From the NCBI GenBank assembly GCA_002083515.1, contig LWDN01000084.1, positions 1 to 43,499 on the forward strand: a DNA stretch of 43,499 nt, given 5' to 3'. The notes under the pieces were generated by a model, which ran no database searches, had not been told where the DNA came from, and saw only the letters and a list, made by a program, of their open reading frames with translations. Below, one piece after another: positions 7,336 to 14,081 of the stretch; within the stretch, counting starts at the first letter, position 1; each line of letters opens with the position of its first letter. The stretch comes from Proteobacteria bacterium HN_bin10 (GTDB lineage: Bacteria; Pseudomonadota; Alphaproteobacteria; Caulobacterales; Aquidulcibacteraceae). A program made the position numbers and the translations under genes.

Positions 7336-7785
7336 ATGAAACACGCCCGCACCGCCGTCATCGTCTTCGCGCTGCTGCTGGGCGCCTGCGAGACGCTACC
7401 CACGAGCGGGCCATCGGTATCGGGCGGGCCGGCGGCCATTCCTTCGACGCCGCTCAGCTTAGGGGATTGGCGCAACGCGTCGGAAGCAGCGACGCTGCAG
7501 GCGTTTCAGCAGACTGTGGCGGGTCGGTACGCGGCAGGATTGCAGGTCGCCGCCGTCTCCAGCGATTTGCGCCGCAACGAGTTTACCTGCGGCGCCGCGC
7601 CGCCGCGCGCGGAAGGCAATCGCGGCACGCCGCCTGAACAAGTGTGCCGCAGAACCACCACCGCCAATGGCTGCACGCACACCTGGCAAGTGCATCTCTT
7701 TGGCGCCGATGGCGCGCTCACCCAGCCGCGCGGCCTCTACGATCGCCGTTGCGGCGGCGACGGCCTATTGGGAGGGCCCGGCTGA
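7336..7785 (+). CDS. Putative lipoprotein, tandem paralogue 2
   Basis: Starts at ATG 7336 (MKHARTAVIVFALLLGACE); an in-frame GTG at 7327 overlaps the previous stop and is possible. The lipobox is LGAC. The mature part repeats the pattern of the upstream lipoprotein: a Trp-Arg motif, an ARY/GRY segment, SSDLRRNEFTC, then paired cysteines (VCRRTTTANGCTHTWQVHLF) that could form disulfides in the periplasm. The function is unknown. Its 3' end overlaps the convergent SseB-domain gene by 21 bases. Confidence 0.72.
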   Translation: MKHARTAVIVFALLLGACETLPTSGPSVSGGPAAIPSTPLSLGDWRNASEAATLQAFQQTVAGRYAAGLQVAAVSSDLRRNEFTCGAAPPRAEGNRGTPPEQVCRRTTTANGCTHTWQVHLFGADGALTQPRGLYDRRCGGDGLLGGPG

Positions 7786-8289
7786 ACGCGGGCTCGTTTG
7801 CGGGATGGCCAAGAAGCGTTCGAGGTCTTCAGGCTCAAGCGTCAGCATCGGCTCCAGCTGATAATTGACGATCAGATATTTGCCGCGCAGGCGCTCGAGC
7901 GCCTCGCGCCCGTTCATCACCCGCCGCGGCGCCGCCGGGCCCATGACTGCGTCCGCGCGTGCTAATGAGGTGAAGACAAACGTCGCGCGCGCATTGTTCG
8001 GCAACGGCCGCTCAAGCGGCGGCGCATCCGCGGCGTTCGAGGCGACCGCAAGCACGACAGGCGATTCCAGAAATTGCCGGCGGAAGGCGGCGCGCATGTC
8101 TTCGTTGCTGAAGGCGGCGAGGAAGGTGCGTTCGAGCGCGTTCTCCGGCACGATCGGTTCGACCAGCCCGCGCGCTTGCGGAACGGTGTTTCTGGTCGCC
8201 GGCGCTGGCGATTGGCCGGCTGTTTGCGCCAACGCCAAGGCTGGCGTGGCGGCAACACAGACCCCAGTCAGAAATGTCCGTCTGCGCAT
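7765..8289 (-). CDS. Exported protein with SseB-like domain
   Basis: The ATG at 8287-8289 gives MRRRTFLTGVCVAATPALALA, a signal peptide with a twin-arginine-like motif (RRTFL). The mature protein of about 150 residues has the layout of the SseB N-terminal domain family. It has a helix followed by SPVVLAVAS, then ARATFVFTSLARADAV, GREALERLRGKYLIVN and a final LTLEPEDLERFLA, matching the family's usual close of Asn-rich strand plus 'l-peel-ll' helix. SseB-domain proteins are usually cytoplasmic in non-pathogens, so an exported copy is unusual. The domain call rests on recognised pattern only. The gene is divergent from the NifU-like gene at 8348. Confidence 0.65.
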   Translation of the reverse strand: MRRRTFLTGVCVAATPALALAQTAGQSPAPATRNTVPQARGLVEPIVPENALERTFLAAFSNEDMRAAFRRQFLESPVVLAVASNAADAPPLERPLPNNARATFVFTSLARADAVMGPAAPRRVMNGREALERLRGKYLIVNYQLEPMLTLEPEDLERFLAIPQTSPRSAGPSQ

Positions 8290-8347
8290 CGGTCGCAAGC
8301 CTCCGCCCGGTTGCTTGCCCGGCAAGGAAGGCCACATAAGGGCGGCC

Positions 8348-8779
8348 ATGGACGATCTCTACCATCCGCGCATCCTGGAGCTGGCGGGCGACATCCCGCA
8401 CCTGGGCCGGCTCGAGGCGCCGGACGGGGCCGCCACCAAGGTCAGCCGCGTCTGCGGCTCAGTGGTCACGGTGGAGTTGAAGCTGGCGGACGGCGTGGTG
8501 AGCGCCATTGCCGTGCACCCGAAGGCGTGCGCGTTGGGCCAAGCCGCGACCGGCGTGCTCGCCATGCACGCGATCGGCGCGAGCCCGAAGGAAATTCGCG
8601 ACGCGCGCGACGGCTTGCGCGCCATGCTGAAGGGCGAAGGCCCGCCGCCGGCGGGACGTTTCTGGGAGCTACGTCATCTGGAAGGCGTGCGCGACTATCC
8701 AGCCCGGCATGCCTCGACGATGCTGGCGTTCGATGCGGCGGTCGAAGCGCTCGACCAAGCGCAGAAGCAGGCGGCGTGA
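8348..8779 (+). CDS. NifU/IscU-like iron-sulfur scaffold protein
   Basis: Cytoplasmic 143-residue protein of the NifU N-terminal/SufU-like scaffold family, which assembles iron-sulfur clusters before transfer to apoproteins. Visible features are YHPRILELA at the start, Cys36 (SRVCGSVVTVEL) and Cys61 (HPKACALGQAATGVLA), two of the three cluster ligands. The third ligand, expected near LEGVRDYPARHAST, is absent (Ala/Ser in place of Cys), as I believe is common in this alphaproteobacterial subgroup. The ATG at 8348 is the start that fits the family, although the frame is open far upstream. yidD and thrS follow about 2 kb downstream. Confidence 0.85.
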   Translation: MDDLYHPRILELAGDIPHLGRLEAPDGAATKVSRVCGSVVTVELKLADGVVSAIAVHPKACALGQAATGVLAMHAIGASPKEIRDARDGLRAMLKGEGPPPAGRFWELRHLEGVRDYPARHASTMLAFDAAVEALDQAQKQAA

Positions 8780-8789
8780 GGCTCAACCG

Positions 8790-9326
8790 CTAGGGTCGGA
8801 AATAACCGAGAATGCGGAGTTGCTGGGCAGCGTCGTTAGTGTCGCGGCCGACGGCGCGCCGCCTCGTGTAGCGTCCGCTTCGGTAGTTGGTCTCGGAGAC
8901 AGTGATCGAAGTGCTGGTCACCTCTTCGACGTAAGCGACGTGTCCATATGCCGACTCTCTCATCACCGCGATGCTGCCTCTTTGGGGACGGTTGCTGTTG
9001 ATAATGTTTCGTTTGTCATCCAGTGAAAACAGGCCACGCGGCAAGCTCCCCACTCGCGAACGCGCATAGTCGACGCACTCGCGAGGATCGGCATATTCCT
9101 CAATCGTCGTGACGCCACGCGGTTCCGTCGGAGCATTTGATGTCAAGGGTCGGCTGCTCGGCTGCCGAGAGGGACAATTGACGCGGATCGCGCCGTAGAC
9201 TGGCGGCGTAGAGTTTGACTGGGTTTCAATAATCGTGCCGTTAGGAAGGCGCCAACACGCAGCAAAGGTTGGAGAAGCAGATAGGAGACCAACGAGAAAG
9301 CAGAGCCCAAATAGCGAACGTTGCAT
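8790..9326 (-). CDS. Secreted CHAP-domain protein (putative amidase/peptidase)
   Basis: CHAP-fold protein, a papain-like cysteine amidase or peptidase domain usually acting on peptidoglycan. The ATG at 9324-9326 opens a signal peptide, MQRSLFGLCFLVGLLSASPTFAA. The catalytic Cys is in PRECVDYARSRVGSLPRG and the His in YGHVAYVEEVTSTSITVSETNY, the typical CHAP spacing and order. The frame extends upstream of this start without a plausible second domain. Base composition is visibly less GC-rich than in the neighbours, suggesting a separate history. It converges on the NifU-like gene with a 10-base gap. Confidence 0.82.
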   Translation of the reverse strand: MQRSLFGLCFLVGLLSASPTFAACWRLPNGTIIETQSNSTPPVYGAIRVNCPSRQPSSRPLTSNAPTEPRGVTTIEEYADPRECVDYARSRVGSLPRGLFSLDDKRNIINSNRPQRGSIAVMRESAYGHVAYVEEVTSTSITVSETNYRSGRYTRRRAVGRDTNDAAQQLRILGYFRP

Positions 9327-9446
9327 GTCGCTCCCCTCTAAACAGAGGCAAGCCAGTTTGCGCGCTCGCACCGTTGTCGGCAACCGGAAATCTCGATTTG
9401 GCGACGTGACGTGGACTCGCCACCCACCTTGTTGGAAAGTGCTCCC

Positions 9447-9851
9447 ATGCCCGCACCGGCCGAGTTCTCTAATGTCTTCGCCAAGGCGCTGCGGAAAGCT
9501 GCGCTGGCGTATCCCGACACGATCGAAGATTTCCCGTGGGATCATCACGCTTTCAAGGCGCCGAACAAGAAGGTGTTCCTGTTCCTGACCGCGCTTGACG
9601 GCGGCGGCTTCAATTGTTCGATGAAGCTGCCGTTTCGTCAGCAGGAGGCGCTGGAGCTCAAGGGCGCGGCGCCCACCGGCTACGGCATGGCCAAGTCCGG
9701 CTGGGTCACCATCACCTATGGCGCCAAGGCCAAGCCGCCTCTTGAGAAGTTGACGGATTATCTCGACGAGAGCTGGCGGGCCGTGGCGCCAAAGAAACTG
9801 TCGGCGGCATTCGCGCCACCGATGGCGCCGAAGCGCCGGAAGCCCGCCTGA
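9447..9851 (+). CDS. MmcQ/YjbR-family protein
   Basis: A 134-residue cytoplasmic protein of the YjbR/MmcQ fold (double-wing DNA-binding-like family, function mostly unproven). The family pattern is present: LAYPDTIEDFPWDHHAFKA near the N-terminus, KKVFLFLTA, FNCSMKLPFRQQEAL, GYGMAKSGWVTITY and a final YLDESWRAVAPKKL. ATG 9447 gives the usual family start; an in-frame ATG at 9411 would add twelve residues of unlikely sequence. The gene stands alone between a CHAP gene on the other strand and a pair of small membrane-anchored proteins. Confidence 0.82.
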   Translation: MPAPAEFSNVFAKALRKAALAYPDTIEDFPWDHHAFKAPNKKVFLFLTALDGGGFNCSMKLPFRQQEALELKGAAPTGYGMAKSGWVTITYGAKAKPPLEKLTDYLDESWRAVAPKKLSAAFAPPMAPKRRKPA

Positions 9852-9914
9852 TCGGCTTTCCGCGCCGCCGGATTGCGGCTAGGTGTCTCCGCGAGGTTTT
9901 GGGAGGACGCTGAG

Positions 9915-10205
9915 ATGAGATGGATTTTGCTTCTGCTGGTGATCGCGGGCGTCGCCGGCTATTTCACCCGTCCCGACGAGGCGGCGATGCGCACCAGCGC
10001 CGACGCCATTCTTCAAGACCCGCAAAGCGTCAGCGAAGGCTTCGAGAGCCTCGGCGCGGCGATCGCCGGTGAGCGCGCGTACAGCAATTATTACGTGGCT
10101 TCGAAGTACAGCGTCACGCTCGACGGCCAGCCGATCGTGACCTGCTGGGGCGCGTTCACGCAGACGCAGTGCAACCGCGAAGCCGACACGCGCACGGGCG
10201 GCTAG
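9915..10205 (+). CDS. Small membrane-anchored or exported protein, tandem paralogue 1
   Basis: Unknown family, about 96 residues from ATG 9915. It begins with a hydrophobic leader (MRWILLLLVIAGVAGYFT) without an obvious cleavage site, so it may be anchored in the inner membrane facing the periplasm. The tail reads YSNYYVASKYSVTLDG, then CWGAFTQTQCNR. The same tail is found in the next gene (YESYYLASKFTIDMPG, CWGAFTLVQCRT), so the two are tandem duplicates. Two cysteines flanking the GAFT motif could form a disulfide. The next gene starts four bases after this stop. Confidence 0.72.
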   Translation: MRWILLLLVIAGVAGYFTRPDEAAMRTSADAILQDPQSVSEGFESLGAAIAGERAYSNYYVASKYSVTLDGQPIVTCWGAFTQTQCNREADTRTGG

Positions 10206-10209
10206 CGCC

Positions 10210-10566
10210 ATGCGCCTTCTGCTGTTGTTGATCCTGGTTGGCGCCGCCGCGTACTTCACCGTGCCGGCGCGCGAGGCGCACGAAACCGCGGCGCGCGCGT
10301 TCCTGGAAGCGCAGGCGCACGAGCAAGGCGTGCCTGGGGCCAACGCCGAAGCGCCCGCCGACGCCCCGGCGCAAAGCGGCGGCTTTTCGCTCGATAGCGT
10401 CGTCGATTTCGTCACCGGCATGATGGCCGGCCAGGGCCGCTACGAGAGCTACTACCTCGCCTCCAAGTTCACCATCGACATGCCGGGCGCGGCCTATCTC
10501 GAATGCTGGGGCGCGTTCACTCTGGTGCAGTGCCGGACGGTCGATCGCGGCGCGGGGCAGGCTTGA
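10210..10566 (+). CDS. Small membrane-anchored or exported protein, tandem paralogue 2
   Basis: A 118-residue paralogue of the preceding gene, certainly in the same operon. It has an N-terminal hydrophobic segment (MRLLLLLILVGAAAYFT), then an Ala/Pro-rich linker absent from the first copy. A helix follows (SVVDFVTGMMAGQ), and then the shared YESYYLASKF and CWGAFTLVQC motifs. I do not recognise the family and propose no function; the conserved C-W-G-A-F-T-x-x-Q-C is the most searchable motif. Confidence 0.72.
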   Translation: MRLLLLLILVGAAAYFTVPAREAHETAARAFLEAQAHEQGVPGANAEAPADAPAQSGGFSLDSVVDFVTGMMAGQGRYESYYLASKFTIDMPGAAYLECWGAFTLVQCRTVDRGAGQA

Positions 10567-10716
10567 GCGGACGCCGCGAAGCACGTATAGGTCAATGCAT
10601 GATCGGCTTTGTCGCCAAGACGACTACCCATTAGAGCCGGCGGCGCGAGATCGGGCGCGCCGCAGCGGCGGCGCTTGGGCCCGATCTTTCAATCACTCAC
10701 ATCGCTGAATCGTTAC

Positions 10717-11169
10717 ATGTCGCCGAGCCTTCCTGCGCTGGGCCTTCTAGGCCTTATCCAGCTCTACAAGTGGACGCTCTCGCCCATCATCGGGCGCGGG
10801 TGCCGCTATTTTCCGACCTGCTCGACCTACGCCGCCGATTGCATTCGCAGGCATGGCGCGTGGGCCGGCAGCTGGATGGCGGGCGCGCGGCTTTGCCGCT
10901 GCGCGCCATGGGGCGGTCATGGCTGGGACCCCGCGCCGGAAACGGCGCCGAAGAATTCCTGGTGGCGGCCTTGGACTTACGGCGATTGGAAGGGCGGCTA
11001 TCGCGCGGCGCCGGAAACCGAAATCTCCGTCCTCCCCCGCCAGGGGGAGGTGTCGCGTGCGCATGCGCGCGACGGAGGGGGTGGCAGTGACGAGTGCAAA
11101 ATCGCCCCCTCAGTCACGCTGCCGCGTGACAGCTCCCCCTCTCGGGGGAGCACGGAGCAGAAACGATGA
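10717..11169 (+). CDS. yidD: Membrane protein insertion efficiency factor YidD, repeat-extended
   Basis: YidD assists YidC-dependent insertion of inner-membrane proteins. The start is ATG 10717 (MSPSLPALGLLGLIQLYKW). The family core follows: LSPIIGRGCRYFPTCSTYA, then AGARLCRCAPWGGHGWDPAP. The homologous part ends near 11010. The last 45 or so residues are encoded by two GC-rich palindromic repeats (11031-11084 and 11103-11155) and have no family counterpart, so the original C-terminus was probably lost or lengthened. The stop overlaps the thrS start (ATGA at 11166-11169), a coupling that the inserted sequence has preserved or created. Confidence 0.9.
   Translation: MSPSLPALGLLGLIQLYKWTLSPIIGRGCRYFPTCSTYAADCIRRHGAWAGSWMAGARLCRCAPWGGHGWDPAPETAPKNSWWRPWTYGDWKGGYRAAPETEISVLPRQGEVSRAHARDGGGGSDECKIAPSVTLPRDSSPSRGSTEQKR
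11031..11084 (+). repeat. GC-rich palindromic repeat, family B, direct copy
   Basis: CCTCCCCCGCCAGGGGGAGG hairpin followed by TGTCGCGTGCGCATGCGCGC and GACGGAGGGGGTGGC. It lies in frame in the 3' end of yidD and is paired with an inverted, diverged copy at 11103-11155 across about 18 bases. Confidence 0.8.
11103..11155 (-). repeat. GC-rich palindromic repeat, family B, inverted copy
   Basis: CGCCCCCTCAGTCACGCTGC, then CGCGTGACAGCTCCCCCTCT and CGGGGGAG. The layout is the reverse of the 11031 element (stem CTCCCCCT/GGGGGAG plus a CCCCCTC tail). It forms the remainder of the yidD extension, just upstream of thrS. Confidence 0.75.
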
Positions 11170-13100
11170 GCATCTCACTCAAATTTCCCGACGGCGCCGA
11201 GCGTAGCTACGACGATGGCGTGACGCCGCTGGCGGTCGCAGAAGGCATTTCAAAAGGCCTGGCGAAAAAGGTCGTCGCCGCCAAGATCGACGGCGCCTGG
11301 TGGGACCTGACGCGGCCGCTGGAAGGCGGCGGCAAAATCGAACTGGTCACGCGCGACAGCGCCGATGGCCTCGAAGTGCTGCGCCACGATGCGGCGCACG
11401 TGCTGGCGCAAGCGGTGCAGGACTTGTTTCCCGGCACGCAGGTGACGTTCGGTCCGGTGACGGAAGACGGTTTCTACTACGATTTCGCCCGCGACGAACC
11501 GTTCTCGACCGACGATTTCGAGCGAATCGAAAAGCGCATGCGCGAGATCGTCGACGCCGATCTGCCGATCGTCCGCACGGTTTGGGAGAAGCAAGCGGCG
11601 ATCGCGCACTTCAAATCGATCGGCGAAATCTACAAGGCTGAGACCATCGACGAAGTGATCAAGCCGGGCGAGCCGATCACGATCTACAGCCATGGTGACA
11701 AATGGGGCGATCTCTGCCGTGGGCCGCATCTGCCCTCAACGGGTAGGCTCGGCAAAGCCTTCAAGCTGATGAAGCTTGCCGGCGCCTATTGGCGCGGCGA
11801 TCAGAATAATCAGCAGCTGCAGCGCATCTACGGCACGGCCTGGGCCGACGAGAAGCAACTCGCGGATTATCTCCATCGCCTCGAAGAGGCGGAGAAGCGC
11901 GATCACCGCAAACTCGGGCGGCAAATGGATCTCTTCCACATGCAGGAAGAGGGACGCGGCATGGTGTTCTGGCACGAGAAGGGCCTGACGCTGTGGCGCA
12001 CGATCGAAGCGTACATGCGGCGGCGCCTCGAAGCGGCTGGCTATGTCGAAGTGCGCACGCCGCAAGTGCTTGACCGCGTCTTCTGGGAGAAGAGCGGCCA
12101 CTGGGAAAACTATCGCGCCAACATGTTCGTCTGTCAGACAGTCGAAGAAGAGACGCTGTCGCTGAAACCGATGAACTGCCCGGGGCACGTGCAGATTTTC
12201 AAGTTCGGCCAGAAGAGCTATCGCGATCTGCCGCTACGCATGGCCGAATTCGGGGCGTGTCACCGCTATGAGCCGTCCGGTTCGCTGCACGGGCTGATGC
12301 GCGTGCGCGCCTTTACCCAGGACGATGCGCACATTTTCTGCCGCGAGGATCAGATCGAGGAGGAGGTGGCCGCGTTCATCACGCTCGCCACGTCGATCCA
12401 CGCCGACTTCGGCTTGGAGCGCAGTCACATCACGCTCGGCACGCGGCCCGATCCGCGCGCCGGGACCGACGCGTTCTGGGACATGGCCGAAGCGCAATTG
12501 CTCAATGCGGCGCGCAAGGCCGGCGTCGAGCCGGTGATCGCCGAAGGCGACGGCGCCTTCTATGCGCCGAAGCTCGACTTCCAGCTGAAGGACGCGATCG
12601 GCCGCACCTGGACCTGCGGCACGATCCAGAACGATTACGTGCTGCCGGATCGTCTGGGGGCCGAGTTCGTCGCCGAGGACGGCGCCAAGCACAAGCCGGT
12701 CATGCTGCACCGCGCGATCCTCGGTTCGCTCGAGCGCTTCATCGGCATTCTAATCGAGAATTGCGCCGGCGCTTTTCCGCTTTGGCTGGCGCCGGTTCAG
12801 GTGGTGGTGGCGACGATTACGTCGGAAGCGAACGCTTACGCCGAAGATGTGGCCGCGACGCTGCGGAAGGCCGGCCTGCGCGTCGCGCTCGATCTGCGCA
12901 ACGAGAAGGTCGGCTACAAGATCCGCGAGCATTCGCTGCAGAAGGTTCCGGTCATCGCCGTGGTCGGCAAGAAAGAGGCTGAGGACCGCAGCGTCGCCAT
13001 CCGCCGTCTCGGCGGCGAGGCGCAGACGGTCATGTCTCTCGCATCTGCACAAGAAGCGCTTGCAGCGGAAGCCTTGCCGCCCGATCTGAAGCGCAGTTAG
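11166..13100 (+). CDS. thrS: Threonyl-tRNA synthetase
   Basis: Attaches threonine to tRNA-Thr. At 644 residues it is full length with all family domains. There is an N-terminal TGS domain (1-62), then an editing domain with HDAAH at 74-78 and CRGPHLPSTG later, whose Cys and His bind substrate when clearing Ser-tRNA. The class II core has MNCPGHVQIF (zinc-ligand Cys) and motif 2 around FGACHRYEPSGSLHGLMRVR, with RAILGSLERFIGILIE as motif 3. The C-terminal anticodon-binding domain ends near LASAQEAL. The start ATG overlaps the yidD stop. Confidence 0.97.
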   Translation: MSISLKFPDGAERSYDDGVTPLAVAEGISKGLAKKVVAAKIDGAWWDLTRPLEGGGKIELVTRDSADGLEVLRHDAAHVLAQAVQDLFPGTQVTFGPVTEDGFYYDFARDEPFSTDDFERIEKRMREIVDADLPIVRTVWEKQAAIAHFKSIGEIYKAETIDEVIKPGEPITIYSHGDKWGDLCRGPHLPSTGRLGKAFKLMKLAGAYWRGDQNNQQLQRIYGTAWADEKQLADYLHRLEEAEKRDHRKLGRQMDLFHMQEEGRGMVFWHEKGLTLWRTIEAYMRRRLEAAGYVEVRTPQVLDRVFWEKSGHWENYRANMFVCQTVEEETLSLKPMNCPGHVQIFKFGQKSYRDLPLRMAEFGACHRYEPSGSLHGLMRVRAFTQDDAHIFCREDQIEEEVAAFITLATSIHADFGLERSHITLGTRPDPRAGTDAFWDMAEAQLLNAARKAGVEPVIAEGDGAFYAPKLDFQLKDAIGRTWTCGTIQNDYVLPDRLGAEFVAEDGAKHKPVMLHRAILGSLERFIGILIENCAGAFPLWLAPVQVVVATITSEANAYAEDVAATLRKAGLRVALDLRNEKVGYKIREHSLQKVPVIAVVGKKEAEDRSVAIRRLGGEAQTVMSLASAQEALAAEALPPDLKRS

Positions 13101-13106
13101 TGTTGT

Positions 13107-13119
13107 CAACTCCGAGTTG
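13107..13119. promoter_or_regulatory. Short inverted repeat between thrS and GT2 gene
   Basis: CAACTCCGAGTTG is a five-base inverted repeat with a three-base loop, widened by near-matching TTGT/GCAA flanks. It lies six bases after the thrS stop. It could be a weak terminator stem (no T run follows) or an operator for the gene at 13194. Confidence 0.3.
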
Positions 13120-13193
13120 CAACGAGCGGTAGTCTTTACGGACGCCCTCCTGCATTCCAGGATAGGCGCGGTATTTGGGGGGCGGAGACTGCG

Positions 13194-14081
13194 ATGGACA
13201 AATTGCCGTCACGCGCGCGGTCGACGTCGGCGTCGCTTGCGCGTGTTTCCGCCATCGTCGTGGTCAGCGACGTCCGCCCGAACGCGTCGGGCCAAACGCC
13301 GCTCGATCTCTGTCTGCGGAGCGCTTTGGTTGAAGATCTGATCGACGATCTGGTGATCGTCGATCACGGCAATTCGGCGCAGATTTCATCGCTGCTGCGG
13401 GCGTTCGAAGCCGACCGTCGCGACGTCAAAGTGATCAAGACCGATGCGAGCGTCAGCCTCGCCGCCGCCGCCAACGCCGGCGCGCGCGAAGCCCTCGGAC
13501 GCTGGCTTCTGTTTCTCGGCGCCGATGTGGTGCTGCAGCGTGGCGCGGTTTCGCGCATGGTCGCCGCCGCCGGCGATGCGCGCGCACCCCGGATCGTCGG
13601 TGGCCGTCTGCTTGATCTCGAAGGACGGGAGCGCGCCGCGGCGCGCGCCGGTGCGCTGAACGCCTTCTCCGCCGTCGCTGTCGCGGTTGATTGGCCCGTG
13701 ACCCCGCGGCTCAAGGTCCGCCGCGACGAGGCGGCCAAAGTCGCGGCGGTTTCCGGCGCGCTGATGCTGATGTCGCGCCGAGATTTCAACGATCTTCAGG
13801 GATTCGACGAGCGGTTCGACGGCGAATTCGCCGATCTCGATCTCTGTCGGCGTGCGGCGCAGGCGGGCGGCAGCGTGCTGCTGCAGCCGGAAGCCGCCGG
13901 CGTGCAGTTCGAATTCGCCAAAGCGAGCCGACGCAACGCGGCGCAGGGCTTGGCGCTGTTCGCCGCCAAGAGCGCCAAGACGCCGATGGAGCGCGCGTTC
14001 GCATCGATCGCGGAACCGGCGCTCGCGATATTGCTTGGCCTCAGGGCGTTCGTGGCGGGACGTCCGCGGCTTCGCCGCTGA
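13194..14081 (+). CDS. Family 2 glycosyltransferase
   Basis: A 295-residue GT-A fold enzyme, probably transferring a sugar from an activated donor to an envelope or polysaccharide acceptor. The pattern fits rhamnosyltransferase-like GT2 proteins: VSAIVVVSD strand, DDLVIVDHGNS, then SLAAAANAGAREALGRWLLFLGADVVL, GGRLLDLEGRER, and later VSGALMLMSRRDFNDLQGFDERF followed by the acidic cluster FADLDLCRRAAQAGG. The metal-binding DxD is represented by G-A-D-V only, so the divergent motif should be checked. It converges on the ArnT-like gene with a 41-base overlap. Confidence 0.85.
   Translation: MDKLPSRARSTSASLARVSAIVVVSDVRPNASGQTPLDLCLRSALVEDLIDDLVIVDHGNSAQISSLLRAFEADRRDVKVIKTDASVSLAAAANAGAREALGRWLLFLGADVVLQRGAVSRMVAAAGDARAPRIVGGRLLDLEGRERAAARAGALNAFSAVAVAVDWPVTPRLKVRRDEAAKVAAVSGALMLMSRRDFNDLQGFDERFDGEFADLDLCRRAAQAGGSVLLQPEAAGVQFEFAKASRRNAAQGLALFAAKSAKTPMERAFASIAEPALAILLGLRAFVAGRPRLRR

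Noticed and set aside
10598..10708. 36-codon frame before yidD (MHDRLCRQDDYPLEPAARDR...)
   Set aside because: The start context is weak and there is no signal or membrane segment. It could be real, but nothing beyond an open frame supports it.
14041..14081. 41-base overlap of convergent GT2 and ArnT-like genes as a sign of a frameshift
   Set aside because: Both frames are intact to their stops and both C-termini look natural; small convergent overlaps are frequent in this window.
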